DNA of 64,000 nucleotides, from the NCBI GenBank assembly GCA_030141605.1, contig JAQGDQ010002391.1, positions 55,685 to 119,684 on the forward strand, given 5' to 3'. Origin of the DNA: Tubiluchus corallicola. Lineage: Eukaryota; Priapulida; Priapulimorpha; Priapulimorphida; Tubiluchidae. The position numbers were made by a program, and so were the translations under genes. Shown here piece by piece: positions 8,694-17,646 of this stretch; within the stretch, counting starts at the first letter, position 1, and each line of letters begins with the position of its first letter. The notes beneath the pieces were generated by a model. The model ran no database searches. It had not been told where the DNA came from and worked only from the letters and a program-made list of their open reading frames with translations.

Positions 8694-10283
8694 TTAACAG
8701 TTAAATAATACGCGGTCAGCCTTTTCTATATGTGATTTATAGTTTTCTGGCACTGTTTTTTCATTCAATAAGCACCCTCCTTCTATATAAGGATATATTT
8801 CGTTGTATCGTCTAGTTTGCGTCATAGATACTCTTCTGTTAATAAAAGATCGGTTAAGTTGACTTATGTTTTCTAAACCTGCAGCTCTAAGTAGGTTAGC
8901 CAAACTGTCAAGTGTTTTATTGTGGTAATTGGCTACCCTTACTTTTTTATCCTCAACGCTTAACCCATTGTACAAATATTTTTTTTGTGTAGCAATACCC
9001 GTAGGGCATCTATTTCTGTTACATTCCAAGGCTTGTATACAACCAAGAGCCATCATCATCCCTCTAGCAGAATTACACATATCTGCTCCAAGGGCAAAAG
9101 CTCTTGCAATATGAAAACTAGTAGTTATCTTTCCAGAAGCAATAAGTTTAATGTCTTTTTTTAAATTGTAACCTACAAGGGTATTGTAAGCAAATGCCAA
9201 TCCATCTCTTAGCGGCATTCCAAGAGAATTAGAGAATTCTACAGGTGCTGCTCCTGTTCCTCCCTCTCCTCCATCTATGGTTATGAAGTCAGGAATTATT
9301 TCAGTTTGCAACATAGCCTTGCATAAGGCGATAAACTCGCTTCGTCTTCCTATACATACTTTAAAACCTATAGGTTTACCACCAGAGAGATTTCGTAGTT
9401 TTTTGATAAAGTACATTAATTCTATGGGATTTTTGAAGGCTGTGTGAAAAGGGGGAGATGCTATTGTAGTATGGGGCTTTACCCCTCTTATTTGTGCAAT
9501 TTCCACAGTGTTTTTTCGAGAAGGAAGCAAGCCTCCGTGCCCGGGTTTTGCTCCCTGCGAGAGTTTAATCTCCACCATTTTCACATTGGCTATGTTAGCT
9601 TTTTCTTTGAATAGTTCTTCTGAAAATTTTCCATCTTTGGTTCTACATCCAAAATAAGCTGTTCCTATCTGCCAAATTAAGTCGCCCCCGTGTTTCAGAT
9701 GGTAAGGACTTATTCCTCCTTCTCCTGTGTTGTGTGCAAAGTTGCCAAGTTTTGCACCTGCATTGAGGGCTAGTATCGCATTTTTACTAAGTGAGCCAAA
9801 ACTCATTGCAGATATATTGAAAATACTAGCACTATAAGGTTGCCTACAATACCTGCTACCTACTGTTACAGCGAGCTCTTTGGTGTAGTGATTACAGTCT
9901 GCAAATATAGAATGATTCATCCATTCGTAACCTGAACGATATACCTCTACTTGTGTTCCAAATGGACGTGTGTCATTGGCTCCTTTAGCTCTTTGGTAAA
10001 CTAAAGTACGAAATATTCTATTAAAGGGTCTGCCTTCTGTATCAGTCTCTACAAAATACTGCATTATTTCAGGTCTCAATTTTTCTAACATATAACGGAA
10101 ATTTCCTATAATAGGATAGTTGCGTCTAATGGTTTGTTTTTTTTGCAGAATATCAAGGTAGCCTAAGAAAATAAGCGAGCCAAGCAATATGTTTAACCAC
10201 AATATAGGCCCCCAAAAGATGAAACAAAGAAAGAGAAAAATAATTGCGAATATAGATGATATAATGAAATATTTTTTTGTCAT
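8694..10283 (-). CDS. FMN-binding glutamate-synthase-like (GltB-domain) membrane-anchored protein
   Basis: 529 residues. Two hydrophobic segments at the N-terminus (about 5-27 and 30-45) precede a glutamate synthase central/FMN domain. Visible landmarks are the block NISAMSFGSLSKNAI, the GEGGISPYHL segment, KPGHGGLLP, the FMN-site IDGGEGGTGAAP and a Cys cluster in CIQALECNRNRCPTG, which in GltB holds an Fe-S cluster. Stand-alone proteins of this type are common; the reaction they catalyse is not well settled, and no amidotransferase domain is fused here. It is convergent with the CBS gene, 7 bp apart. A -7 box (TAAATTTG, minus strand) lies at 10326-10319. Confidence 0.88.
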   Translation of the reverse strand: MTKKYFIISSIFAIIFLFLCFIFWGPILWLNILLGSLIFLGYLDILQKKQTIRRNYPIIGNFRYMLEKLRPEIMQYFVETDTEGRPFNRIFRTLVYQRAKGANDTRPFGTQVEVYRSGYEWMNHSIFADCNHYTKELAVTVGSRYCRQPYSASIFNISAMSFGSLSKNAILALNAGAKLGNFAHNTGEGGISPYHLKHGGDLIWQIGTAYFGCRTKDGKFSEELFKEKANIANVKMVEIKLSQGAKPGHGGLLPSRKNTVEIAQIRGVKPHTTIASPPFHTAFKNPIELMYFIKKLRNLSGGKPIGFKVCIGRRSEFIALCKAMLQTEIIPDFITIDGGEGGTGAAPVEFSNSLGMPLRDGLAFAYNTLVGYNLKKDIKLIASGKITTSFHIARAFALGADMCNSARGMMMALGCIQALECNRNRCPTGIATQKKYLYNGLSVEDKKVRVANYHNKTLDSLANLLRAAGLENISQLNRSFINRRVSMTQTRRYNEIYPYIEGGCLLNEKTVPENYKSHIEKADRVLFNC

Positions 10284-10318
10284 TTACGAAATGATTTTAT
10301 TTTTAACAGGATAGTAAA

Positions 10319-10326
10319 CAAATTTA
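10319..10326 (-). promoter_or_regulatory. Candidate -7 box of the GltB-like gene
   Basis: TAAATTTG on the minus strand, 36 nt upstream of the ATG at 10283. It matches TAnnTTTG. No convincing -33 box was found. Confidence 0.4.
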
Positions 10327-10397
10327 TACAAAATAACTATTAAATTTAACAAAAAAATTTCTATTTATATTTAATTTTTTAAACTTTTTTAGCTTTG

Positions 10398-11438
10398 TTA
10401 ATTATCTTTATCTCTATTTTTTACATAGTTACGCCATTTATCTATGAGTTCTTGCATATCATCAGGTAATTTAGAATCAAAAGATATCTCTTCGCCCGTA
10501 TGTGGGTGTAAGAAACCAAGCGTTTTAGCGTGTAGAGCTTGACGAGGACATATTTTAAAACAATTTTGTACAAACTGTCGGTATTTTGCAAACGTTGTTC
10601 CTCTTAATATTTCATCACCTCCATAAGTGGCATCATTGAACAATGGATGCCCAATATGCTGAAAATGCACCCTTATTTGATGTGTTCGTCCTGTTTCTAA
10701 TTTACATTGTACCACATTAACATAGCCCAAACGTTCCAATACTTTGTAATGTGTTACAGCGTGTTTGCCCTGCTCTCCATTAGGAAAAGTAGTTATTATT
10801 TTTCTATCCCTAGGGCTTCTTCCCAAATAGCATTCTATGGTACCTGTATCTTGCTTCAAATCTCCCCATACTACTGCAATATAGGTGCGTTGTGAAGTTT
10901 TTTTCTCAAACTGAGCAGATATAATATTTTTTGCTCTTTCATTTTTAGCTATTACAAGTATTCCTGAGGTATCCTTGTCTATACGATGTACTAAGCCTAA
11001 TCGAGGATCGTCAGTATCTATATTAGGATCATCCCTGAAATAATAGGCTAAAGCATTGACAAGTGTTCCTTTGTAATGCCCATAACTAGGATGTACCACC
11101 ATTCCCGGTCTTTTATTAACTATAATAAAATGATCATCTTCATACACTATGTTAAGTGGTATATCTTGTGCCACTATTTCAAGCTCGTTGAGAGGATAAG
11201 GCATTACCACAGAAATTTCGTCCAAAGGCTTTACTTTATAATTAGCTTTTACAGGCTCTTTATTGACCAATATATGATCGCTATTTGCTGCTGCTCCTAT
11301 CTTAGTTCTAGAAATATTTTGTATCAGATTAACCAAATACTTATCTATTCGTAAAAGTTCTTGTCCTTCGGCTACAGTAAAATGATAGTGTTCATAGAAT
11401 TCCTTACTATCTTCGTTTATGTTATTTTTTTCTACCAA
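10398..11438 (-). CDS. rluD: RluA-family 23S rRNA pseudouridine synthase (RluD-like)
   Basis: 346 residues. An N-terminal S4 RNA-binding domain (about 26-90, beginning LLRIDKYLVNLI) is followed by the pseudouridine synthase domain with the catalytic motif HRIDKDTSGILVIAKN, whose Asp is the nucleophile. The late motif GRTHQIRVHFQHIGHPLFND is also standard. The domain order matches RluD, which modifies helix 69 of 23S rRNA, although RluC cannot be fully excluded. It lies downstream of the PASTA gene on the same strand. Confidence 0.9.
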   Translation of the reverse strand: MVEKNNINEDSKEFYEHYHFTVAEGQELLRIDKYLVNLIQNISRTKIGAAANSDHILVNKEPVKANYKVKPLDEISVVMPYPLNELEIVAQDIPLNIVYEDDHFIIVNKRPGMVVHPSYGHYKGTLVNALAYYFRDDPNIDTDDPRLGLVHRIDKDTSGILVIAKNERAKNIISAQFEKKTSQRTYIAVVWGDLKQDTGTIECYLGRSPRDRKIITTFPNGEQGKHAVTHYKVLERLGYVNVVQCKLETGRTHQIRVHFQHIGHPLFNDATYGGDEILRGTTFAKYRQFVQNCFKICPRQALHAKTLGFLHPHTGEEISFDSKLPDDMQELIDKWRNYVKNRDKDN

Positions 11439-11555
11439 TTGTCTTTATAATTTTGAAATAATGTACCGTCAAAAGATAATAGAAAACATCAATGCAATAT
11501 GTAAGATAAAGCAAAACATTATATTTAAATGTAAATACAATTATCTAATATAATA

Positions 11556-12338
11556 TTAAAAATCAGGATTCGTAAGCCAAATGTGGATAGTTTCTTCTTC
11601 ATAAATATATTTATCGGGCTCGTAGGTTGGTATCTGTTTCCACACAATAGCCTTTTGTCTGTCCTCAGTAGTTCTTACTGTATGGTCTGTTTCTATTTTG
11701 CCTATTTTTATAGATGATAGGCCAACGGAAATATCCTTGATTTCTGACAATGTTCTCCCTATTAAATTAGGTATTTTAGCAAAACCTTTGGAAGTGTCCC
11801 TACCTATTACTAAATCTATGTAGCTTCCTTTTGGCACTTGCATATTCTCTACCACTTTTTCTCCTTTATATTTTTGCTCTAATATAAGGTCTTTGTAAGG
11901 CGAATACACATATTCTATCTCTCCTACTCGTAAGTTATTGAGGGCAAGCGTTACTTTTGCTTGGCGAAGTGATATATCTATAACATTAGGAATTTCTACT
12001 TTGTCAGGGTTAGACTGATTAATGGTGAGAAAAACAAGCCTATTTTTTTTCACCTTAGATTCTGCAGGAGGATACTGGTCTATAACTGTTTCTGGCAAAT
12101 GATTTGCTACATATAACGAATCATACAACTTTAGTCTCAGTCCTTTTACCTTGGCAACTTCTTTTGCTTCTTCTATACTCATACCCTCAAAACTAGGAAT
12201 TTCAAGCGAGTATCCTTTTGAGGTATAAATGGACAAGGCAAATAGTACAATATTAAGTACTATCACAAATACCACCAAAGAAAATAGTACTTGCTTTATA
12301 TAGAAAATAGCTGACGATGATATTAGAAACTTCCTCAT
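11556..12338 (-). CDS. Membrane-anchored PASTA-domain protein
   Basis: 260 residues with one transmembrane helix at about 17-38, then three PASTA-like domains (about 43-110, 113-180 and 188-258), each opening with an IPx-phi-x-G/D-phi-S/T-like stretch such as LEIPSFEGMSIEEAKEVA and KIPNLIGRTLSEI. PASTA domains bind peptidoglycan fragments or act as spacers in cell-wall proteins. There is no kinase or penicillin-binding domain. In Bacteroidota this gene commonly stands beside rluD, as here. Confidence 0.88.
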   Translation of the reverse strand: MRKFLISSSAIFYIKQVLFSLVVFVIVLNIVLFALSIYTSKGYSLEIPSFEGMSIEEAKEVAKVKGLRLKLYDSLYVANHLPETVIDQYPPAESKVKKNRLVFLTINQSNPDKVEIPNVIDISLRQAKVTLALNNLRVGEIEYVYSPYKDLILEQKYKGEKVVENMQVPKGSYIDLVIGRDTSKGFAKIPNLIGRTLSEIKDISVGLSSIKIGKIETDHTVRTTEDRQKAIVWKQIPTYEPDKYIYEEETIHIWLTNPDF

Positions 12339-12371
12339 ATTGCCTTACCCCATAAAAAGAACAAAGCAGAG

Positions 12372-12530
12372 TTATGCCTTATGCTTAGCTTCATCTGACA
12401 CTGTAAGTTTTTTCCTTCCCTTAGCTCTTCTTGCATTCAACACTTTGATGCCTCCAGCAGAAGACATACGTTCTTTAAAACCATGTTTGTTTTTTCTTTT
12501 TCTATTGGAGGGTTGATATGTTCTTTTCAT
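12372..12530 (-). CDS. rpmH: 50S ribosomal protein L34
   Basis: 52 residues, starting [20 protein letters not shown] and ending ..SDEAKHKA. It has the highly conserved L34 pattern, including the [22 protein letters not shown]-type core, rich in Arg and Lys. It is too short for usual gene-length cut-offs. It sits alone between the PASTA gene and rsmG, without rnpA or yidC beside it. A -7 box (TATTTTTG, minus strand) lies at 12567-12560. Confidence 0.96.
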   Translation of the reverse strand: MKRTYQPSNRKRKNKHGFKERMSSAGGIKVLNARRAKGRKKLTVSDEAKHKA

Positions 12531-12559
12531 CTTTAATTATAGTTAATTCAAACTGAACA

Positions 12560-12567
12560 CAAAAATA
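12560..12567 (-). promoter_or_regulatory. Candidate -7 box of rpmH
   Basis: TATTTTTG on the minus strand, 29 nt before the rpmH ATG. It matches the TAnnTTTG consensus. The -33 box is unclear. Confidence 0.45.
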
Positions 12568-12635
12568 TATATATTTTTCCTAAAAAAGAAATTTTAAATT
12601 ATTGATTGAGGAAAGTACAATCTCTACTTTTCTAT

Positions 12636-13274
12636 TCATTTAACAATATGTACCATTTTTTTTGTCTCAAAAAATTCCTCTTCAAAGAACTCTTTTATAT
12701 TATATACATTTACTTTATAACCTTTAAGTTCTCTTATTTCTTCTACAAACTCACCTCCTTTTAAATACAAAATACCATTTGGCAATGAATTGAATTGTTT
12801 GTTTATATTCAACAAATGTTTGGTTGCTTTTACAAATTTAGGCAAAGAAGTTACTGCTCTACTTACTATAAAGTCAAACTTAGCTGTTAGGTCCTCTGCT
12901 CTTATGTGTTGAGCAGTTACATTCTCTAACTGTAATGACTGTGACACAGCTTTTACTATTTTTATTTTTTTACCAATAGAATCTATTGCATAAAACTTGC
13001 ATTGCGGGAATAAGATAGCCAATGGAACAGACGGGAAACCTCCACCCGTGCCTACATCTATAATTTTTGTATTTGATTGAAATTGTATAACCTTGGCAAT
13101 GGATAAAGAATGCAGCACGTGATGCTCGTACAAATAAGGAAAATCTTTACGAGATATAACATTTACCTTCGCATTCCAATCATTGTATAATTCCCATAAA
13201 CCTTCAAATTGACTTTTTTGCATACTCGTCAAATTGGGAAAATATTTAAATATAATAGAAATCTTATTGTTCAT
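12636..13274 (-). CDS. rsmG: 16S rRNA (guanine527-N7)-methyltransferase
   Basis: 212 residues. The Rossmann-fold SAM-binding motif IDVGTGGGFPSVPLAILFP is near residue 66, and the conserved segments NVISRKD (about 38) and FDFIVSRAVTSLPKF (about 130) are characteristic of RsmG/GidB. It methylates G527 in the 530 loop of 16S rRNA, using S-adenosylmethionine. Upstream of it, transcription diverges towards the M3 peptidase gene. Confidence 0.95.
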   Translation of the reverse strand: MNNKISIIFKYFPNLTSMQKSQFEGLWELYNDWNAKVNVISRKDFPYLYEHHVLHSLSIAKVIQFQSNTKIIDVGTGGGFPSVPLAILFPQCKFYAIDSIGKKIKIVKAVSQSLQLENVTAQHIRAEDLTAKFDFIVSRAVTSLPKFVKATKHLLNINKQFNSLPNGILYLKGGEFVEEIRELKGYKVNVYNIKEFFEEEFFETKKMVHIVK

Positions 13275-13426
13275 CTTAATAATATTATGTTCAATAATAA
13301 TATATTTATTTTAATTAATACTTTACATTTTCATATTACAAATTAAAAATACATCTTAAAAACAAGTTGTAAAGAGCTTCAAGAAAAAGAATGTAGCTTA
13401 AGTCTTCTTTTAATAGAAACTATTCT

Positions 13427-13434
13427 TAAATTTG
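13427..13434 (+). promoter_or_regulatory. Candidate -7 box of the M3 peptidase gene
   Basis: TAAATTTG followed by C, in the divergent gap between rsmG and the peptidase. The expected start point is about 13441, consistent with either ATG at 13454 or 13484. Confidence 0.45.
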
Positions 13435-13483
13435 CAAGTCTATCAATAGACCTATGTTAAATATTATAATCCACAAATTTACT

Positions 13484-15607
13484 ATGAAAAAAAACTTAAA
13501 GTTTCTCCTACTGGCAATAATTATTACTTTTGTTTATATAATAATGAAAGAGAATATGGAAAATAACCCTTTGTTATCTAAATTTGATACCCCTTTTGAG
13601 ACTGTGCCATTCGATGAGATAAAGACAGAACATTATTTACCTGCTATGGAGAAGGTAATAGATGATGCTCAAAAGGAAATAGATGCTATTGTAGATAATG
13701 ATGAAGCTCCTTCTTTTGAAAATACGATAGAGGCTTTGGAGAACAATGCTAAGTTGTTAGAGCGAATATCTTCTATCTTTTTCAATCTCAACTCGGCAGA
13801 AACGAACGAAGAGATGCAGGCTGCTGCTCACAAAATTTCTCCGTTGCTCACAAAGTTTTCTAACAGTATAAGTCTCAATAAAAAGCTGTTTGAAAAAGTA
13901 AAGCAAGTGTATAGTCAAAAGGATAGGCTCAATTTAAGTGCAGAAGAGGCTACTTTGTTGGACAATATGTATAAATCGTTTGTGAGAAGCGGGGCAAATT
14001 TGGATGAGGAAGGGAAAAAACAGTATAGAGAATTAACTGAGAAGTTGTCTAAACTCTCGCTTAAATTTGGTGATAACGTGTTGGCGGAGACTAACTCGTA
14101 TCAATTGGTAATAGAAAATGAAGAGGATTTGGCAGGCTTGCCACAGGGTATTGTAGCAAGTGCTAGTGAAATGGCAAAGCAAAAGGGCGAAGAAGGAAAA
14201 TGGATTTTTACGCTTGAAACTCCTAGTTACATAGGATTTATGACTTATGCCGACAATCGGACTTTGAGAGAAAAATTATATAAAGCTTATACGCAAAGGG
14301 CAATAGGAGGTAATGAGTATGATAATAGGGAAACGGTGAGGGAGATTGTACTGCTGCGTTTAAAGTTTGCAAAACTAATGGGGTATGAGAATTATGCAGC
14401 CTATGTGTTAGAAAAGAGGATGAGTGAAACGCCTGAGCGAGTAAGTAAGTTTTTGAACGATGTATTGCAGGTGGCTTTGCCTGTAGCTCAAAGGGAGGTG
14501 AGGGATATTAAGGCATTTATAGAGAAACAGGGCAATAGTATTGAGCTTCAACGCTGGGATTGGATGTACTATGCTGAAAAGTTGAAAAAAGAGCGGTTTA
14601 ATGTTTCAGATGAGCTGTTAAGACCTTATTTCAAGCTGGAAAATGTGATTGATGGGGTTTTTGCTACTGCAAGTAGGTTGTATGGTATTACTTTTGAGGA
14701 GAGGGATGATATTGCTGTGTATCACAAGGATGTAAAGGTCTATGAGGTGAAGGACGAAAAGGGTGAGTATCTGGCTATTTTCTATGCTGATTTTTTTCCT
14801 CGTTCGGGTAAGCGCGGAGGTGCTTGGATGACGAATTATGGAGACCAATATATAAAGAATGGAGTGGATATGCGTCCACACGTATCTATTGTCTGTAACT
14901 TTACGAAACCTACAAATGATAAGCCGTCTTTGCTAACCTTTTATGAGGTTACTACCTTATTTCACGAATTTGGTCATTCATTGCACAGTATTCTCACACG
15001 TTGCAAGTATGAGAGCTTGTCGGGAACAAGTGTGTACCGCGATTTTGTAGAGCTACCTTCCCAGTTGTTAGAAAATTGGGCATATGAAAAAGAGTGTTTA
15101 GATTTGTTTGCCAAACATTATAAAACGGGCGAAGACATTCCTCAAGAGTTGATTGACAAGCTAAAAGCTGCACAGCAATACAATGAGGGGTATGCTTGTG
15201 TGCGGCAATTGAGTTTTGGGCTTTTGGATATGGCTTGGCATACTTTGACTGATAGTAGTAAGCTGGGTGGAGTTGAAGAGTTTGAAAGAAAAGCAATGGA
15301 AATTACAGAACTATTTCCCACAGTAGAAGGTAGTAATATGAGTGTAGCCTTCTCCCATATTTTTCAAGGGGGTTATGCTATGGGGTATTATGGCTATAAA
15401 TGGGCGGAGGTGTTGGATGCTGATGTTTTCGCTCGATTTAAAGAACAAGGTATTTTCGATACAGAGGTAGCTCAATCTTTTAGGGAAAATATATTGGAAC
15501 GTGGAGGGTCAGAGCATCCTATGGTGTTGTATAAAAGATTTAGTGGAGGAAAAGAGCCTTCGTTGGAGCCATTTTTTGAAAGGAGTGGATTTTCATCTAA
15601 TAATTAA
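13484..15607 (+). CDS. dcp: M3-family zinc oligopeptidase (peptidyl-dipeptidase Dcp-like)
   Basis: 707 residues from ATG 13484, chosen because it opens with a Lys-rich, then hydrophobic segment (MKKNLKFLLLAIIITFVY) typical of a signal or anchor. ATG 13454 would add ten residues. The mature part begins NPLLSKFDTPFETVPF, as in M3 peptidases. The catalytic zinc site HEFGHSLH is near residue 500, with the third-ligand region FVELPSQLLENW about 25 residues later. The enzyme removes dipeptides or degrades short peptides, here probably on the periplasmic side. There is no lipobox. Convergent with the META-domain gene. Confidence 0.92.
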   Translation: MKKNLKFLLLAIIITFVYIIMKENMENNPLLSKFDTPFETVPFDEIKTEHYLPAMEKVIDDAQKEIDAIVDNDEAPSFENTIEALENNAKLLERISSIFFNLNSAETNEEMQAAAHKISPLLTKFSNSISLNKKLFEKVKQVYSQKDRLNLSAEEATLLDNMYKSFVRSGANLDEEGKKQYRELTEKLSKLSLKFGDNVLAETNSYQLVIENEEDLAGLPQGIVASASEMAKQKGEEGKWIFTLETPSYIGFMTYADNRTLREKLYKAYTQRAIGGNEYDNRETVREIVLLRLKFAKLMGYENYAAYVLEKRMSETPERVSKFLNDVLQVALPVAQREVRDIKAFIEKQGNSIELQRWDWMYYAEKLKKERFNVSDELLRPYFKLENVIDGVFATASRLYGITFEERDDIAVYHKDVKVYEVKDEKGEYLAIFYADFFPRSGKRGGAWMTNYGDQYIKNGVDMRPHVSIVCNFTKPTNDKPSLLTFYEVTTLFHEFGHSLHSILTRCKYESLSGTSVYRDFVELPSQLLENWAYEKECLDLFAKHYKTGEDIPQELIDKLKAAQQYNEGYACVRQLSFGLLDMAWHTLTDSSKLGGVEEFERKAMEITELFPTVEGSNMSVAFSHIFQGGYAMGYYGYKWAEVLDADVFARFKEQGIFDTEVAQSFRENILERGGSEHPMVLYKRFSGGKEPSLEPFFERSGFSSNN

Positions 15608-15759
15608 ATGTATCAGGTCAAAAGAATTAGTTTTAATTTATTTTGCTCTTTTGCACCTTATTATTACTCCACCTACTTTGTTAAGTTATTTCCCGTTTCA
15701 TTTGTAGTAATAACTATTGCCCTTTTCAGCATTTTTTGTATTATAAAATGTTGAGCTAT

Positions 15760-15798
15760 AAATAGTAAAAATATTATTATAAAATATTTTTACTATTT
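15760..15798. terminator. Terminator hairpin between convergent M3 peptidase and META-domain genes
   Basis: A perfect 16-bp inverted repeat (AAATAGTAAAAATATT and its complement) with a 7-nt loop. It overlaps the stop codon of the META gene by two bases. Its A+T-rich arms supply T tracts in both directions, so it could serve both genes. Confidence 0.7.
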
Positions 15799-16558
15799 AT
15801 TTAGTAAATTTTAAAGTAGCGTTGTTACAAGTAATAATAAGTGTATTGTTTTCTACTTCATAGTGTGTAGCTTGTGTCAAATTTCGGAGAAGTAGCGTTT
15901 CTATTTTCATCACTTTTTGTTCACACATCATTTTAGTTGAGGCGGGAGGAGTAAAGTTTATTTTATCTTGCCCTTCCTGCACTTCTAATGTTACTTGCCC
16001 AAAATAACGATTACAACCTGCTTTTCCTTTGTATTTGCCATTTTCTTCTACAATGAGAGTAGCAGTTATATTATTCTCGATGGTTATAGTAGTGTTGTCT
16101 TCTATGACTTCTTTTAGCCTCCACTCTTTATCATATATAGAGTTGGTAATGTCTTTAAAACTAAGAATAGTTTTAGCACCTTGTAGCGTAAGCGTATTAT
16201 CTTGTATTTTGAAATGCGTAATTTCTGTTAAGCTTTTTAAAAATAGTGTTTCCATATTTGTAGCTTCATCGTCACATATCATCATAGTAGCTCCTGGGTT
16301 GTTAAATGCTATTTTATTCTTTTTAATAGTAGATTGTCCGAAGTAGCTATTGCATCCTGCATTACCATTATAACTTCCATTTTCTTGAATTGTAAGTGTG
16401 GGTTTTATGTTTTTTATTTCCGTTGTGGTGCTTTTTTGCTGTATTAAAGAGAGCTCCCATATTTTATCAAATAATACAGTATTTTTTTCCTTTTTGCTAA
16501 ATGCATTGATATTTAAAAATACAAATAAGACGAGTACAATAATAAATTTTAGTTTCAT
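15797..16558 (-). CDS. Secreted protein with two META (HslJ-like) domains
   Basis: 253 residues with a signal peptide (MKLKFIIVLVLFVFLNINAFS). Two tandem META domains follow, about 30-132 and 145-252. Each has the pattern W-x-L/E.., G-x-Y-x-G-x-A-G-C-N-x-Y-F-G-Q, then a P-x-A-x-T-x-M-x-C segment and a late MxxE-x-LFL-x-L block. META domains occur in HslJ (novobiocin resistance in E. coli); their molecular role is unclear. The doubled form probably arose by internal duplication. Not obviously in an operon. Confidence 0.85.
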   Translation of the reverse strand: MKLKFIIVLVLFVFLNINAFSKKEKNTVLFDKIWELSLIQQKSTTTEIKNIKPTLTIQENGSYNGNAGCNSYFGQSTIKKNKIAFNNPGATMMICDDEATNMETLFLKSLTEITHFKIQDNTLTLQGAKTILSFKDITNSIYDKEWRLKEVIEDNTTITIENNITATLIVEENGKYKGKAGCNRYFGQVTLEVQEGQDKINFTPPASTKMMCEQKVMKIETLLLRNLTQATHYEVENNTLIITCNNATLKFTK

Positions 16559-16710
16559 AATAAAATTATTTTGTGCTGTTATATTAAACAGCAGATTTTC
16601 AGTATTTACTACTTTTATAACTAAATAGTTTTCTCATTATAAAAAATAAGTAGTTATTCACAATAATAACAAGCAAAAGTAATAAATTATATTTATATAG
16701 AAAGACATCT

Positions 16711-17331
16711 TTAGAAAAAAATATCTCTTACAAATAAGTTGTTTTTGAGAGGAGCGTAGAAATTATTTTTTTTGAATAGGTTGGCTATCTTGAAAAATGC
16801 AAGTTCTGGGTCTCTTTCTAATTCATTGGTTTTTAAATTACTATACCATTCGGTATTTTTATTCTTAATGTACGGAGAATGTTGTAAAGGTATGGCAAGG
16901 CTCACTAGGAGCTGAAAACCGTTTCCAAATCGGCCTATGATATCTTCTATAATACTTTGTGTAAACAACTTTTTCCTGTATTCAGGTAATATCTCTATGC
17001 TGTCTAACATAACAATGGATAACGAATGAAGTGTGTTGCCAAAAAAGTTATTGACTTCTTTGGTATAACCTAAGGTATCTATATCAAATAAATTTTGGAA
17101 AGTATATTTTAATTTGGAATCATTTTCATAAAGCTTATTCATATTAAACTGATAGGTTACGGTTTGTTCTATGTCTATAAGTCTGAAATATGTTTTGGCT
17201 ACAAGCTGCTTATTGTTACCTTGTTTATCAGTAGTATGTACATACCCTCTTACTTCTGTTATAAAAATATTCTTATCTGCTGCTGGTAGATAATTGTCAG
17301 ATGTATATGTTATTTTGTATATGTCTAGCAT
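16711..17331 (-). CDS. Uncharacterised protein with a GNAT-like region
   Basis: 206 residues, no signal peptide. The central part (about 105-150) reads LDSIEILPEYRKKLFTQSII followed by EDIIGRFGNG and ending near PLQ. This is the layout of acetyl-CoA binding motif A in GNAT acetyltransferases (V-x-P-x-Y-R-x-x-G-x-G/A). Here the usual R-G-x-G is RKKLFT, so the pyrophosphate-binding glycines are missing. Acetyltransferase activity is therefore doubtful. It is divergent from the Nudix gene. Confidence 0.5.
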   Translation of the reverse strand: MLDIYKITYTSDNYLPAADKNIFITEVRGYVHTTDKQGNNKQLVAKTYFRLIDIEQTVTYQFNMNKLYENDSKLKYTFQNLFDIDTLGYTKEVNNFFGNTLHSLSIVMLDSIEILPEYRKKLFTQSIIEDIIGRFGNGFQLLVSLAIPLQHSPYIKNKNTEWYSNLKTNELERDPELAFFKIANLFKKNNFYAPLKNNLFVRDIFF

Positions 17332-17491
17332 AATTCATAGTTCCTTCTAACTTATTGATACGTTATTATGGCCTGTATTATTTGAAAAGAAATGACGTAT
17401 GGTAGGATATATGGGATGAATAACTGAAATTTGGAAGTTAAAAGTTAAGAGCAGAGAGTAAAATTTGTTCTAATTTGCTAGAAAAAATCTA

Positions 17492-17527
17492 ATTTACTGT
17501 AAAACAATAGTTTGTTTTACAGTAAAT
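17492..17527. repeat. 36-bp perfect palindrome: 16-bp arms, 4-nt loop
   Basis: Arms ATTTACTGTAAAACAA and TTGTTTTACAGTAAAT around TAGT. It lies between two divergently transcribed genes, 160 bp from one start and 119 bp from the other, so it ends neither. Possible roles are a large operator, a cruciform, or a small-RNA terminator. Confidence 0.9.
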
Positions 17528-17583
17528 GAAAATAAAATAGAATACTTAAAGAATGTAAGAAAAATAAAGTTTTTTCCGTATAG

Positions 17584-17610
17584 TTGCATTGAACTTTATA
17601 CTTATATTTG
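17584..17610 (+). promoter_or_regulatory. Candidate promoter of the Nudix gene
   Basis: TTG at 17584-17586, a 16-nt spacer, then TATATTTG at 17603-17610. This is a full -7 match with a partial -33 match, 36 nt before the ATG. Confidence 0.45.
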
Positions 17611-17646
17611 TAGTAAAATAACATTGAATTGTATAATTAACTGGGT

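Larger units (their letters stand above)
17332..17646. other. Divergent intergenic region (GNAT-like / Nudix)
   Basis: 315 bp without coding potential. It holds the 36-bp perfect hairpin at 17492-17527 and the Nudix promoter candidate at 17584-17610. No other feature was recognised. Confidence 0.6.

Noticed and set aside
15501-15707. 68-codon frame overlapping the end of the M3 peptidase gene
   Set aside because: It overlaps a strong gene in another frame and runs into non-coding DNA, with no protein-like pattern.
17492-17527. Rho-independent terminator
   Set aside because: Both neighbouring genes start away from the hairpin, so neither ends here; kept as an unexplained palindrome.
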